Of a stretch of DNA of 37,479 nucleotides, positions 1-9,059 are shown piece by piece; position 1 is the stretch's first letter, and every line of letters starts with the position of its first letter. Below the pieces are notes generated by a model. That model had not been told where the DNA came from and made no database searches. It saw only the letters and a list, made by a program, of their open reading frames with translations. The position numbers were made by a program, and so were the translations under genes. Source of the DNA: Comamonadaceae bacterium (GTDB lineage Bacteria > Pseudomonadota > Gammaproteobacteria > Burkholderiales > Burkholderiaceae_C); contig CANFWV010000033.1 in assembly GCA_947450695.1 (NCBI GenBank), positions 1 through 37,479 on the forward strand, written 5' to 3'.

Positions 1-47
1 GTGAAGGCCACGCTAAAACCCAGCGACAGATTCGCAATCAGTTCCAT
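1..47 (-). CDS. tctA: TctA, large permease subunit of a tripartite tricarboxylate transporter (5' end only)
   Basis: Only the first 15 codons are in the window (MELIANLSLGFSVAF). This N-terminus is typical of TctA, the multi-spanning membrane subunit that works with TctB and a periplasmic TctC/Bug binding protein to take up carboxylates with an ion gradient. The ATG lies 12 bases after the tctB stop codon and has an AGGAG Shine-Dalgarno at 55-59, so tctB and tctA are co-transcribed. The rest of the gene runs off the left edge. The identification rests on the short N-terminus plus the tctB neighbour. Confidence 0.8.
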   Translation of the reverse strand, partial: MELIANLSLGFSVAF

Positions 48-59
48 TTTATTAACTCC

Positions 60-548
60 TTAGCCGGTGATGAAAGCAGGCCACACTTGGAACTGCAATT
101 TAAGAACCAGCACGAAAGCAACGTAGCTGATGACGGCCAAGACCGTAGCGAGGATGAATGTCGCTTTCATCTGCATGCCTTTTTCGGCCATGCTGGAGAC
201 AAAGGTCAACACATAGATACCGAAAACCATGCCCATCGCAGGAATGCCAATGGACGGCAAACCGCCCAAGCAAACGCCGAAAAGCAAGTTGGCTGCAATG
301 ATGAAGACCAGCGGCTTGAAAGCCCACTTGCCGATCTTGTCACCACCAATACGCTCAACGACCAAGGCGTTGAAAGTGATGAACGCGCCAAGCACGGCCA
401 ACAAAACGCCCAGCAACAGCGGGAAGTAGCCAGGGCCCATACGGGCACCGGTACCAACAGAGTAAGTGGTCGCACCCCATGCGAAAGCCACACCGACGCC
501 CATGAACATGAGCCCGGAAAAAAAGTCTTTTTGACTTTTGATATTCAC
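60..548 (-). CDS. tctB: TctB, small membrane subunit of a tripartite tricarboxylate transporter
   Basis: A 162-residue membrane protein with about four hydrophobic segments and the family's PGYFPLLLG-type stretch near residue 40, typical of the TctB family (150-170 residues). It forms the membrane part of a secondary carboxylate transporter with TctA. I choose the GTG at 546-548 because AAGGAG precedes it by seven bases; an in-frame ATG at 594-596 has no such site. No tctC gene lies directly upstream, where it is often found. A Bug-type binding protein is encoded near 6.0 kb, but nothing here shows that it serves this transporter. Confidence 0.88.
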   Translation of the reverse strand: MNIKSQKDFFSGLMFMGVGVAFAWGATTYSVGTGARMGPGYFPLLLGVLLAVLGAFITFNALVVERIGGDKIGKWAFKPLVFIIAANLLFGVCLGGLPSIGIPAMGMVFGIYVLTFVSSMAEKGMQMKATFILATVLAVISYVAFVLVLKLQFQVWPAFITG

Positions 549-661
549 GGATTGTCTCCTTGAGAAATTGATCGAACCGGTGGATTGTGCATTCAATCAA
601 GTCGCGTTTTGATGTGGCTTTCACCTACAAAAAGAGACGACTTCGGCTCCGCAAAAACCAA

Positions 662-1471
662 TTAAATCAAGGGCTTGAACAATCGCAGCCACTTGCGTGC
701 GGGTAAACCCCAACGCGATTCCACTATCTCGGCGCGGTGCAGCAACAGGTCACGCGCAGGTCGGCTGGGTTGGCGCTGGGCGGCCACCACAGTATTGCCT
801 TCGCGGGTGGGCCGGAACGCCCAAACAGCCTCAGCACCAAACGCATCGGCGATCTTGTCCATCGAGCTTTCAAAGCTGCCATCGCGGCCAAACAGGTTGA
901 CCGTCATCACGCCGTCGTCGGTCAACAAGCGCCGGCAATCCGCATAAAAAGCGGCACTGTCCAACACGGGCGCCGCCGCTTCGTGGTCGTACAAATCAAC
1001 CTGCAGCGCATCGACGGTGCCTAAGTGAGTGTCCTTTTTAATCTCACGCCCAGCGTCGGCCAGCAACACTTGCAAACGGGCATCTTCGGGCGGCAGTTTG
1101 AACCACAGGCGGCAAGCGGACAGCACCTGCGGATTGATCTCGACGGCGGTGGTTTTGGTGCGTAGTTTTTTGTAGCAAAACTTGGTCAGCGCACCCGACC
1201 CCAAACCAAGCTGCATACTGTGCAAGGTCGGTACCGCCTGCGGCTCAACAAAGAGCAGCCAGACCATCATGCGTTGGACGTATTCGAGTTGAATATCAAA
1301 AGGCGCGTCGATCAACATCGAACCTTGCACCCACTCGGTCCCGAGGTGCAAAAAACGGATGTCGCCGTAGTCGGAAAAATTCACTTCTGGCAACTGGCTG
1401 GATGTTGCAGAGGCGTCAGTGCCAGAGGCTGTGGCATGGGTAACGCCAGGGGAAACGGTCTTGCGAGCCAT
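662..1471 (-). CDS. Spermidine-synthase-like methyltransferase-fold protein
   Basis: A 269-residue protein with a Rossmann-like S-adenosylmethionine-binding core: an LGLGSGALTKF glycine motif, an acidic AVEINP strand end that would bind the cofactor ribose, and a VDLYDHEA segment where polyamine synthases have catalytic aspartates. Such proteins are usually annotated as spermidine synthase, but a real aminopropyltransferase role is not shown by sequence. The first 40 residues are low-complexity. The ATG at 1469-1471 overlaps the stop of the preceding glycosylase gene by one base (TAATG), so the two are translationally coupled. It is the last gene of a three-gene operon with the glycosylase and the TatD hydrolase. 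Confidence 0.75.
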   Translation of the reverse strand: MARKTVSPGVTHATASGTDASATSSQLPEVNFSDYGDIRFLHLGTEWVQGSMLIDAPFDIQLEYVQRMMVWLLFVEPQAVPTLHSMQLGLGSGALTKFCYKKLRTKTTAVEINPQVLSACRLWFKLPPEDARLQVLLADAGREIKKDTHLGTVDALQVDLYDHEAAAPVLDSAAFYADCRRLLTDDGVMTVNLFGRDGSFESSMDKIADAFGAEAVWAFRPTREGNTVVAAQRQPSRPARDLLLHRAEIVESRWGLPARKWLRLFKPLI

Positions 1472-2004
1472 TAAATGAGTCCATGTGTGTTGAAAATGGC
1501 CTGCCAGTCGGCGAGCTTGCGCTCGAACGACCAACTGGCATTGGCAGCGCTTGTCGAAGGCAGCCGGTAGACTGGCAGACCCAGCGCCGCGCTGTGTTTG
1601 GCGTGTTTGAAACTTTCACCGCCATTGTGCGCGATGGCTTCCAGGCTAGGGCAACGCTGCCGCAGGATGGCCAGGTCGTTCACCTGCGCATGGCGGATCG
1701 CGCTGTCAAGACTGCCTTCGCGTTCGCAGGCGGCGTAGACGTCCCACAAACCGACGCCTTTGTCGAGCATCCAGCGGGTTGAGGCGGCGTAGTCGCCAGC
1801 AGCCACAGCAGCGGGGTGATCCGTCCAAATAGTGCGAAGAATTTTCCAAAAATGATTTTGCGGATGGCCGTAGTAACGCTGCGTGGCCAGCGAGACTGCG
1901 CCCGGGAAGCTGCCCAGCACCAGCAAACGCGTGTTCGCTGACAGCAAAGGCGCCAAGCCCGTCAGCCGTTTGTCGTTCTGCAGAGACAGCTTGTCAGCAC
2001 TCAC
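1471..2004 (-). CDS. Hypoxanthine-DNA glycosylase (deoxyinosine glycosylase, UDG superfamily)
   Basis: A 177-residue protein of the uracil-DNA glycosylase superfamily. The LVLGSFPGAVSL motif near residue 30, the YYGHPQNHFWKIL segment and the C-terminal LPSTSAANASW motif are the signature of the hypoxanthine-DNA glycosylase subfamily, which removes deaminated adenine from DNA in base-excision repair. Length matches the family. The GTG start at 2002-2004 overlaps the stop of the upstream TatD gene (GTGA), and its own stop overlaps the next start, so all three genes form one operon. TatD proteins are also reported to act on DNA, which fits a loose repair theme. Confidence 0.85.
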   Translation of the reverse strand: MSADKLSLQNDKRLTGLAPLLSANTRLLVLGSFPGAVSLATQRYYGHPQNHFWKILRTIWTDHPAAVAAGDYAASTRWMLDKGVGLWDVYAACEREGSLDSAIRHAQVNDLAILRQRCPSLEAIAHNGGESFKHAKHSAALGLPVYRLPSTSAANASWSFERKLADWQAIFNTHGLI

Positions 2005-2846
2005 GCCAGCAAACCCTTCAAACGCGGCAAGGCCACCAGCGCATTCGCCGTGCTGGCAAGCGCCAATTCATCCACGCTGATGCCACGCAGGTCGGCCACC
2101 ACCTGAGCAATGCGCGGCAGTTCAGCCGGCTCGTTGCGCCCCTGCGCACCGCCCGCCACCCTGGCTTGTGCGGTTTGGTAAAGCCAGTGCGGCGGCATAT
2201 CCGGTGAGTCGGTTTCCAGCACCAAGGCGTCCAGCGGCAAGCTGGCCGCCAACTGCCGAATTTGCCGCGCCGCCTCAAACGTCACGGCGCCGCCAAAGCC
2301 CAGCTTCAAACCCAAACCGATGAACGCCTCTGCCTGCTGCTGGCTGCCATTGAAAGCATGTGCAATGCCGCACCAACCCTCAGGCGGCGCCAACTCCCGC
2401 AGATACTTCAACAGCCTGTCCGCCGAGCGCCGCACGTGCAAAATCACCGGCAGGCCGTGTTGGCGAGCCAACTTGAGCTGTTCACGGTAAAAGAATTCTT
2501 GGCGCTCGCGCAGCGGACTCAACTTGAGTTCAGGGACAAAAAAATCAAGCCCAATTTCCCCGACAGCCAACAGGCGCGGGTCATCACGGTGGCGCAGCAG
2601 TGCGACATCCAACTCGGCCAAGTCGGCATCCGCGGCACGCCCGACAAACAGCGGATGGATGCCCAACGCATAACCGTCACCACAAGCGTGCGCCAAGCTT
2701 CTGACGTTCTCAAAATGAGCGGCGGCAACCGCCGGAATCACGCAGAGGCGAATGCCGGCCTGCTGCGCTCGTTCGCGCACGGCCAATACATCTGTGCCGA
2801 ACTCGGGCGCGTCCAAGTGGCAGTGGGTGTCTATCCATGACGTCAT
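2001..2846 (-). CDS. TatD-family metal-dependent hydrolase / 3'-exonuclease
   Basis: A 281-residue TIM-barrel amidohydrolase. Metal-binding motifs of the TatD family are visible: DTHCHLD at residues 6-12, AVGEIGLDFF, PVILHVRRS, CGIAHAFNG and LETDSPDMPP. Family members (TatD, YcfH, YjjV) are metal-dependent nucleases or phosphoesterases; the exact subgroup cannot be fixed here. I choose the ATG at 2844-2846 because the family starts just before the HxH motif; in-frame codons further upstream would add an unlikely extension. The gene leads the operon with the glycosylase and the spermidine-synthase-like gene, and diverges from the CoA-transferase cluster across a 93-bp region. Confidence 0.88.
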   Translation of the reverse strand: MTSWIDTHCHLDAPEFGTDVLAVRERAQQAGIRLCVIPAVAAAHFENVRSLAHACGDGYALGIHPLFVGRAADADLAELDVALLRHRDDPRLLAVGEIGLDFFVPELKLSPLRERQEFFYREQLKLARQHGLPVILHVRRSADRLLKYLRELAPPEGWCGIAHAFNGSQQQAEAFIGLGLKLGFGGAVTFEAARQIRQLAASLPLDALVLETDSPDMPPHWLYQTAQARVAGGAQGRNEPAELPRIAQVVADLRGISVDELALASTANALVALPRLKGLLA

Positions 2847-2883
2847 GCCCTGATGATGCCTCAGGACAAGTCTTGATTGACAC

Positions 2884-2912
2884 TTGAGCAAGCTTCAAAC
2901 CATACTTATGAT
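2884..2912 (+). promoter_or_regulatory. Predicted sigma70-type promoter of the acyl-CoA gene cluster
   Basis: TTGAGC at 2884-2889 and TATGAT at 2907-2912 are separated by 17 bases, the ideal spacing. The expected transcription start near 2919 lies about 20 bases before the CoA-transferase ATG at 2940. An alternative pair, TTGACA at 2877-2882 and CATACT at 2901-2906 with an 18-base spacer, overlaps it. Predicted by eye only. Confidence 0.55.
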
Positions 2913-2939
2913 CCCTGCCTGCAACCCAAAGAGTTCCTG

Positions 2940-4130
2940 ATGCCCCACATGCCCGCCTCCGCTGCCCTGCAACGCTTTCGTGTGATTGACCTGACGCAGG
3001 TGCGTGCCGGACCGACGGCCTGCCGGCAACTCGCCGACTGGGGCGCTGACGTGATTCAGGTGCAAATGCCCGAGCACATGCGCGGCGACGACACTCTGGG
3101 CGGGCAGGACGGATCCGACTACCAGTACACGCACCGCAACAAACGCTCGATCACCCTGAACCTCAAAGAAGCCGAGGGCATCAGCATTCTCAAAAAGTTG
3201 ATCGCCACGGCCGACGTGGTGGTGGAAAACTTCCGGCCCGACGTGAAGTTCCGGCTGGGCATTGATTACGAAACCCTGGCCAAAGACCAGCCGGGTCTGG
3301 TTTACGCCAGCATCTCCGGCTTTGGCCAGTCTGGTCCCTACGCCAAGCGGCCAGGCTTCGACCAAATCGTGCAAGGCATGGGCGGGCTGATGTCGGTCAC
3401 CGGCTTACCGGGCCAAGGCCCTGTGCGGGTCGGTTTGCCGATCGCCGACTTGTGCGCCGGCATCTTTGCGGCGCAAGGCATTTTGGTGGCGCTGCTGGAA
3501 CGCAACGACTCAGGCAAAGGTCAGTGGGTTCACACCTCGCTGCTGGAGTCGATGGTTTACATGATGGATTTCCAAACGGCGCGCTGGTTGATCGACGGTG
3601 AGATTGCCGGCCAGTCCGGCAACGCGCACCCGACCAGCATCCCGACCGGGGTCTACAAAGCCCGCGACGGCTTCATGAACATTGCTGTCTTTGGCTCGAA
3701 AATTTGGGAACGGTTTTGCCACATCCTCGGTGCACCGGAATGGATGACCGACGAGCGCTACCACGACAAACCCAGCCGTTCCGTCAACCGCGAGAGCCTC
3801 AACGCAGAGATCAACCAGCGCTTGGCCAGCCACGACAGGGCCCACTGGATTGAGCAATTCAATGAGGGCGGCGTGGCCTGCGGCTTGATCAGCAATATGC
3901 AGGAAGTCTTCGAACTGCCGCAAATCGATCACCTGAAAATGGTCAAGGACGTAGTCTCCAACCGTCTCGGCCCACAGCGCCATGTTGGGCAGCCGATGCA
4001 ACTTGAGCGCACCCCCAGTGACATCGTTCGGGCGGCACCGCGTCGCGGCGAACACACAGCAGAACTGCTGGAAGAGTTAGGCTACGCTGCCGCCGACTTG
4101 GCCAGACTGAAAGCCGCGGAAGTTTTCTGA
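2940..4130 (+). CDS. Class III CoA-transferase (CaiB/BaiF family)
   Basis: A 396-residue protein of the family that moves coenzyme A between carboxylic acids (formyl-CoA transferase, CaiB, succinyl-CoA-dependent transferases). Visible family features are the N-terminal VIDLTQVRAGPTACRQLADWGADVI segment (conserved core LADWGADVI), the NKRSITLNLK and VVVENFRP motifs, and Asp170 in LPIADLCAG, aligned with the catalytic Asp of formyl-CoA transferase. Length fits. The ATG at 2940 is preferred over an upstream TTG because homology begins just after it. The following genes encode an enoyl-CoA hydratase/isomerase, an MDR reductase and a Bug binding protein, so the CoA acceptor is probably a taken-up acid that is degraded as its thioester. 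Substrate unknown. Confidence 0.9.
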   Translation: MPHMPASAALQRFRVIDLTQVRAGPTACRQLADWGADVIQVQMPEHMRGDDTLGGQDGSDYQYTHRNKRSITLNLKEAEGISILKKLIATADVVVENFRPDVKFRLGIDYETLAKDQPGLVYASISGFGQSGPYAKRPGFDQIVQGMGGLMSVTGLPGQGPVRVGLPIADLCAGIFAAQGILVALLERNDSGKGQWVHTSLLESMVYMMDFQTARWLIDGEIAGQSGNAHPTSIPTGVYKARDGFMNIAVFGSKIWERFCHILGAPEWMTDERYHDKPSRSVNRESLNAEINQRLASHDRAHWIEQFNEGGVACGLISNMQEVFELPQIDHLKMVKDVVSNRLGPQRHVGQPMQLERTPSDIVRAAPRRGEHTAELLEELGYAAADLARLKAAEVF

Positions 4131-4181
4131 TTTCTCTCAATTTCTAATTTCGATATTTAACTTTTTCTTTGGAGTTTTCCC

Positions 4182-5000
4182 TTGTCAAGTACGTCAAGCA
4201 CCCCCTATACATCCTCGACAGAACGTGTCGAAGTCTGGACCGAAGCCGCGACGCTGCACATTCGTTTCAACAATCCAGCTCGCCACAACGCCTTGTCCGT
4301 CGACATGTGGGAGGCTGTGCCGCCTCTACTGGCCCAAGCCGAAACCGACGACAACATCCGCATGGTGGTGTTTTCAGGCGCGGGCGAGAAAGCCTTTGTC
4401 TCGGGCGCTGACATCACACAGTTTGAAGACATGCGTGCCGCCAAGGAAGCCGTGAAATACTACGAAGCCATGGCAGAAGCATCGCTGATGAGTATTTATA
4501 ACTGCCGCAAACCAACGCTGGCCTTGATCCGCGGTTACTGCATTGGCGGCGGTGTCAATGTCGCTATCAGTTGCGACATCCGGCTGGCCTCAACAGACTC
4601 GGTTTTCTCGATTCCCGCAGCCCGTTTGGGCTTGGGCTACCGCTACTCAGCACTTAAAAATTTGGTGAATTTAATCGGCGTCGGCGCAGCCAAAGACCTG
4701 TTCTTCACAGCCCGCCGGATTGATGCCGCAGAAGCAAAGTCGCTGGGCTTGATCACACAACTGGCCGAGCCGGCAGCGCTGGCGGCCTTGCTAGCGCAAT
4801 ACACCGGCGCCATGGCAGACAACGCGCCCCTCACAGTGCAAGCTGGCAAGGCCATCATGGCCGAAATTCTCAAGCCTTCGCCTGACCTCGACATGGCGCT
4901 GTGCCACGAACAGATCCGCAATTGCTTCGAAAGTGAAGACTACACAGAAGGCCGTAAAGCCTTCATGGAAAAGCGCAAACCCGTATTCAAAGGCCGTTGA
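4182..5000 (+). CDS. Enoyl-CoA hydratase/isomerase family protein (crotonase superfamily)
   Basis: A 272-residue crotonase-fold protein. The oxyanion-hole segments are visible as FVSGADITQF near residue 75 and GYCIGGGVNVAISCDIRLAS near residue 120 (key GGG), and the family's IPAARLGLG follows. The usual second catalytic Glu region reads ARLGLGYRY, so the exact chemistry (hydration, isomerisation or other) is open. The start is TTG at 4182-4184, with GGAG at 4171-4174, seven bases upstream; no ATG fits. It follows the CoA-transferase by 51 bases and precedes the MDR gene by one base, so it belongs to the same cluster and likely acts on the CoA-ester made there. Confidence 0.88.
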   Translation: MSSTSSTPYTSSTERVEVWTEAATLHIRFNNPARHNALSVDMWEAVPPLLAQAETDDNIRMVVFSGAGEKAFVSGADITQFEDMRAAKEAVKYYEAMAEASLMSIYNCRKPTLALIRGYCIGGGVNVAISCDIRLASTDSVFSIPAARLGLGYRYSALKNLVNLIGVGAAKDLFFTARRIDAAEAKSLGLITQLAEPAALAALLAQYTGAMADNAPLTVQAGKAIMAEILKPSPDLDMALCHEQIRNCFESEDYTEGRKAFMEKRKPVFKGR

Positions 5001-5001
5001 A

Positions 5002-5997
5002 ATGATGAAATCGTATTGGCTCAAAACCCCTGAACTGGCGCAAGGCGCAGAAACTTCGCTGGAACTCCGCGACACACCGATACCCGATCCCGGACCCCAG
5101 CAGCTGCTGGTCCGCGTACGCGCTGCTGGTCTCAATCGCGGTGAGTTTTTAAAAGGTGGGTTGCACAAACCTGGCGCCGTCAAGGCCGTGGGCACGGAAG
5201 CCGCTGGCGAGGTTGTTCGCATGGGCGCAGACGTCAAGAATTTTGCAGTCGGTGATCGAGTCATGGGCCGCATGGCGGGCGCTTTTGCCGAGTACGCACT
5301 GGTCGACGCCGGCGAAGCCATGGCCGTGCCGGCATGCCTCAGCTGGGAAGAAGCCGCCAGCATTCCCCTGACCTTTCACGTCGTCTACGACATGCTGGTG
5401 ATTCAGGGCCAATTGCAGCCTGGCGAATGGCTGCTCATCACTGGCGTCTCATCTGGCGTGGGCGTCGCCGCAGTGCAGATGGCCAAAGCCTTGGGCGCCA
5501 AAGTCATCGGCACATCAGGTTCCGCCGACAAGCTTGAGCGCATGAAAGCCATGGGCCTTGATGTCGGCTTGTGCACACGCGCGCCAGACTTCGCTGCACG
5601 CGTGATGGACGCCACTGGCGGCCGCGGCGCTGACCTGGTCATCAACACAGTGGGCGGCACAGTATTTGCCGAAGCCATGCGCTGCATGGCTTTTGAAGGT
5701 CGGCTCGCCATGGTCGGTTATGTCGATGGTGTCACACACAGCGACGTTGACCTGGGCTTGCTGCACACCAAGCGCTTGCGGCTGTTCGGCGTCTCCAACA
5801 AACTTCGCACGCCCACCCAACGCATGCACGCGGTACCACGCTTCATCACCGACATGCTGCCGCGGCTTGCGGATGGCAGCGTCAAAGTGATGCTCGACAA
5901 AGTCTTTCCATTTGAGCAATTGGCTGAGGCCAAAGCACTCATGGAAGCCAACCAGCACCTGGGCAAGATTGTGTTGGCAGGCTTTCCACAGCATTAA
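5002..5997 (+). CDS. MDR-superfamily NADPH:quinone oxidoreductase-like reductase
   Basis: A 331-residue medium-chain dehydrogenase/reductase without the structural zinc cysteine cluster, as in quinone oxidoreductase and enoyl reductase members. The GroES-like half ends near residue 120. The nucleotide-binding half shows [23 protein letters not shown] (core GVSSGVG), and DLVINTVGG marks a later strand. The ATG at 5002 follows AAAGG by eight bases and starts one base after the upstream stop, so translation is coupled to the hydratase gene. In this context it may reduce a CoA-ester or related intermediate. The cofactor preference cannot be decided by eye. Confidence 0.85.
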   Translation: MMKSYWLKTPELAQGAETSLELRDTPIPDPGPQQLLVRVRAAGLNRGEFLKGGLHKPGAVKAVGTEAAGEVVRMGADVKNFAVGDRVMGRMAGAFAEYALVDAGEAMAVPACLSWEEAASIPLTFHVVYDMLVIQGQLQPGEWLLITGVSSGVGVAAVQMAKALGAKVIGTSGSADKLERMKAMGLDVGLCTRAPDFAARVMDATGGRGADLVINTVGGTVFAEAMRCMAFEGRLAMVGYVDGVTHSDVDLGLLHTKRLRLFGVSNKLRTPTQRMHAVPRFITDMLPRLADGSVKVMLDKVFPFEQLAEAKALMEANQHLGKIVLAGFPQH

Positions 5998-6022
5998 AAA
6001 ATCAGTCGGTCTGGGAGACGCC

Positions 6023-7024
6023 ATGACAAGCCAAAGAACGAAGAATTCAAGCCTCGCGTGGGCGGTAGCCTTCACAGCCACCAGCACCCTTTGCACGCTG
6101 GCCTCCGCCCAACCCTCCCAAACCTACCCGAGCAAACCCATCAAGCTTGTCGTCGGCTTCACGCCAGGCGGTGCGGCCGACTTCACCGGTCGGGCAACCG
6201 CTGAAGCTCTGGGCAAAATTCTCGGCCAACCTGTCGTAGTTGAAAACAAACCGGGTGCAGGTTCTAGTCTGGCGGCGGAATATGTGTCACGCAGCGCCGC
6301 ACCCGACGGCTACACCATCTTGCTGGCCAGCCCCAGCAGCATCTCTGTGAACCCGGCCATGAAGCCAGGTATGACGCACACCGTCAACACACTGGTGCCC
6401 ATCACCTTAGTGTCTAACGCACCCATCATCTTGGCTGTCAACCCCAGCCTCCGCATCAACTCAGTGGCCGACTTGATCGCTGCGGCCAAAAAAAACCCGG
6501 GCAAATTGAACTTCGCGTCTTCGGGCAACGGCTCGGCACCTCACTTGGGCGGCGTGTACTTCGCACGCGCTGTCGGCATCGACATCCAGCACATCCCTTA
6601 CCCCGGCGGTTCGCAAGCATCGCAATCGGTGATCGCCGGTCAAGTGCAGCTGACGTTCGGGACACCGCCTTCAGTCCTGCCGTTTGTGAAAGCCAACCGC
6701 ATGAAAGGACTGGCCGTTAGCACGCCGCAACGATCGCCCTTTGCACCCGACATTCCTGGCATGGCCGAGCTCGGTTACCCGCAGTTCAATTTTGGCTTTT
6801 GGTACGGCCTGTTTGCACCTGCTGGCACGCCGCCCGAGATCATCAAAAAATTACACGCAGCGACCCAAATCGCTATGAACGCTGAAGGCCCCAAAGCGGC
6901 GCTGGCGCGTGAAGCTACAGAAGTCGCTCTGTCCTCCTCGCCCGAAGATTTCGCCGCCTTCCTCAAGGAAGATGCCAAGCTCTGGACCAAACTGGTGAAA
7001 GAATCCGGCGCGACCGGCAACTGA
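6023..7024 (+). CDS. Bug-family (TctC-like) periplasmic solute-binding protein
   Basis: A 333-residue secreted protein. A signal peptide ends near residue 30 (LCTLASAQP). Bug family motifs follow: [19 protein letters not shown] (core FTPGGAAD), [17 protein letters not shown] (core NKPGAG) and PDGYTILLA. Bug proteins bind small carboxylates or amides in a deep pocket and either feed a TctAB permease or act as sensors. The ATG at 6023 has GGGAG five bases upstream. The gene lies 25 bases after the MDR gene, so it is the last gene of the acyl-CoA cluster and probably binds the substrate that the cluster degrades. No permease gene is in the cluster; the nearest TctAB lies at the left edge. Confidence 0.92.
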   Translation: MTSQRTKNSSLAWAVAFTATSTLCTLASAQPSQTYPSKPIKLVVGFTPGGAADFTGRATAEALGKILGQPVVVENKPGAGSSLAAEYVSRSAAPDGYTILLASPSSISVNPAMKPGMTHTVNTLVPITLVSNAPIILAVNPSLRINSVADLIAAAKKNPGKLNFASSGNGSAPHLGGVYFARAVGIDIQHIPYPGGSQASQSVIAGQVQLTFGTPPSVLPFVKANRMKGLAVSTPQRSPFAPDIPGMAELGYPQFNFGFWYGLFAPAGTPPEIIKKLHAATQIAMNAEGPKAALAREATEVALSSSPEDFAAFLKEDAKLWTKLVKESGATGN

Positions 7025-7051
7025 CAGACCGCTTGAACGAACAAGCTGACG

Positions 7052-7777
7052 TTAAGTCAGTTGGCCGAGCACCAAGCGCAGTTGGCGGCCGCAGCGTGCC
7101 GCCAGTGTTTCGTCATGCGTGACCAAGACAAAAGCTGTGCCATGTTCTCGGGCCAGTTGCAACATGAGTTCGTAAACACCATCGGCGGTGCTTCGGTCCA
7201 GGTTACCGGTCGGCTCGTCGGCCAGCACACAGGCCGGCCGCGTGACCAGCGCACGGGCGATGGCAACGCGCTGACGCTCACCACCCGACAACTCTGAGGG
7301 GCGGTGATTTAATCGGTTTTCAAGTCCGACCGATGCCAACATGGCCGCAGCAATTTTGCCCGCTGCCTCTGGCGTTTGCCGACGAATCCACAAAGGCATG
7401 GCGACGTTGTCGAGCGCGCTGAATTCCGGCAAGAGGTGATGAAACTGATACACAAAACCCAAGTGCAAATTACGCAAACGCCCTTGCTCAGTGGCAGACA
7501 ACGTAGAAAGATCTTTGCCTTTGAGCTGAACCGACCCGCTGGTCGGGGCGTCGAGCCCGCCCATCAAATGCAACAGCGTGCTTTTGCCAGATCCTGACGC
7601 GCCGACGATGGCCAGCGTCTCGCCGCGATGCACCTGCAGATCAACGCCGCGCAGCACCGACACATCAAGTGGGCCTTCCTGGAAACGTTTGGTCAATGCG
7701 CTCGCGCTCAGCACGACTTCTGAGTCGAGCACCAAAGGCACTTGTGCCTCGGTTGCAGCTGTGTTGAGTTCACTCAT
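7052..7777 (-). CDS. lolD: LolD, ATP-binding subunit of the lipoprotein-releasing ABC transporter
   Basis: A 241-residue ABC ATPase. Walker A is GASGSGKST at residues 59-67, the signature is [15 protein letters not shown], and Walker B is [12 protein letters not shown] followed by an H-loop in VLVTHDE. The [16 protein letters not shown] segment after the Q-loop is characteristic of LolD. LolD powers extraction of outer-membrane lipoproteins from the inner membrane and handover to LolA. Its ATG overlaps the lolC stop by eight bases, so the two are co-translated. The stop is 27 bases from the convergent Bug gene; I see no terminator between them. Confidence 0.95.
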   Translation of the reverse strand: MSELNTAATEAQVPLVLDSEVVLSASALTKRFQEGPLDVSVLRGVDLQVHRGETLAIVGASGSGKSTLLHLMGGLDAPTSGSVQLKGKDLSTLSATEQGRLRNLHLGFVYQFHHLLPEFSALDNVAMPLWIRRQTPEAAGKIAAAMLASVGLENRLNHRPSELSGGERQRVAIARALVTRPACVLADEPTGNLDRSTADGVYELMLQLAREHGTAFVLVTHDETLAARCGRQLRLVLGQLT

Positions 7778-9035
7778 AACGCAAAGCCTCCGCCGGGTTG
7801 ACGCGGCTGGCGCGCCAGCTCGGATAAATGGTGGCCAGAAATGCCAGCATCAGCGAAATCACCGCAATCGGCATGACGTCGGCGTACTGTGGCTCACTTG
7901 GCATGCGGCTGATCAGGTAGATGTCTCGCGGTAAAAAACTGGCGTTCAGCAGACGCTCCAGTGCCGGCACGATCACATCAATGTTGAAGGCGATACCCAG
8001 CCCCAACAGCAAACCCGACAGCGTGCCAATCACACCGACCATGGCGCCCTGCACCATGAAAATCCCCATGATGCTTTTCGGGCTGGCCCCGAGCGTGCGC
8101 AAGATGGCAATGTCAGCGCGCTTGTCGGTGACGGTCATTACCAGCGTGCTGACCAGATTGAAAGCTGCCACCGCCACGATCAGCGTGAGGATGATGAACA
8201 TCATGCGTTTTTCGAGCTGTACGGCGGCAAACCAAGTTCGGTTCTGGCGCGTCCAGTCACGCACCAGTAAATCGCCGCTCAGCGAGCCGACCAGTTCTAG
8301 GGCCACTTCGCGGGCTTGGTGCAGATCGCGCAACTTGATGCGGATACCGGTCGGACCTCCCAGTCTGAAAATTTTAGCGGCGTCGTCTTGATGCATCAAG
8401 ACCAGCGCGGAGTCGTATTCAAAATGGCCGGAGTCAAACGTGCCCACCACCGTCATCTGCTTGAGACGTGGCACCACGCCCGCCGGTGTCACTTGCCCAC
8501 TGGGCGCAATCAAAGTGACGCTGTCGCCTTGACGAACGCCCATCGACCGCGCCAGCTCGGCCCCGAGAACGACGCCAAATTCGCCGCTCACCAGCCGCTG
8601 AAAAACACGGTCTTTGAGTTGTGCGCCGAGCTCCGTGACGCCGCCTTCGAGCGCTGGGTCAATGCCGCGCACCAAGGCGCCCTTCATGTCTTCGCCACGC
8701 GCCAGCAACGCTTGCGCGGCGATGAAGGGGGCCGCGGCAATGACCTGTTTGTTTTGCCGAACTTCCGTCAAGGTTTTTTGCAGGTCGGGCAAGGCCGCAC
8801 CACCCGGCGCAAAGACCTCAATGTGCGCAATCACGCCGAGCATGCGGTCGCGCACTTCTTTTTGAAAACCGTTCATCACGCTGAGCACGATGATGAGCGC
8901 GGCCACGCCTAGCGCAATGCCCAGCATGGACACACCGGAAATAAAGGAAATGAATCCGTTACGCCGCGTGGATCGGCCGGCGCGCGTGTAACGCCAGCCT
9001 AATATCAACTCATAGGGAATTTGCATGCGGGCCAT
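7770..9035 (-). CDS. lolC: LolC/LolE-type permease of the lipoprotein-releasing ABC transporter
   Basis: A 421-residue inner-membrane protein with the typical Lol layout: one membrane helix near residues 25-50, a large periplasmic domain, and three helices in the last 150 residues (around [34 protein letters not shown] and the [16 protein letters not shown] end). The N-terminal [15 protein letters not shown] motif is diagnostic. Only one permease gene is next to lolD, so the transporter may be a homodimer of this protein rather than the LolC-LolE heterodimer of Escherichia coli; single-permease Lol systems are known. The start is ATG at 9033-9035 or the in-frame ATG at 9024-9026; neither has a strong ribosome site. 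Confidence 0.93.
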   Translation of the reverse strand: MARMQIPYELILGWRYTRAGRSTRRNGFISFISGVSMLGIALGVAALIIVLSVMNGFQKEVRDRMLGVIAHIEVFAPGGAALPDLQKTLTEVRQNKQVIAAAPFIAAQALLARGEDMKGALVRGIDPALEGGVTELGAQLKDRVFQRLVSGEFGVVLGAELARSMGVRQGDSVTLIAPSGQVTPAGVVPRLKQMTVVGTFDSGHFEYDSALVLMHQDDAAKIFRLGGPTGIRIKLRDLHQAREVALELVGSLSGDLLVRDWTRQNRTWFAAVQLEKRMMFIILTLIVAVAAFNLVSTLVMTVTDKRADIAILRTLGASPKSIMGIFMVQGAMVGVIGTLSGLLLGLGIAFNIDVIVPALERLLNASFLPRDIYLISRMPSEPQYADVMPIAVISLMLAFLATIYPSWRASRVNPAEALRYE

Positions 9036-9047
9036 TGTGGCATCCCG

Positions 9048-9053
9048 GACAAT
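9048..9053 (+). promoter_or_regulatory. -10-like element placed for a leaderless transcript
   Basis: GACAAT ends six bases before the ATG at 9060, which would put the transcription start at the start codon. No Shine-Dalgarno sequence is present. The same arrangement occurs near 13.65, 14.31 and 35.93 kb. Confidence 0.4.
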
Positions 9054-9059
9054 AGCGGC

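Noticed and set aside
549..661. Possible terminator hairpin (GAGCCGAAGTCGTCTC then T5, minus strand) after the spermidine-synthase-like gene
   Set aside because: The stem has a mismatch and only a two-base loop, so it is not stable as drawn. The region otherwise holds only the tctB leader.
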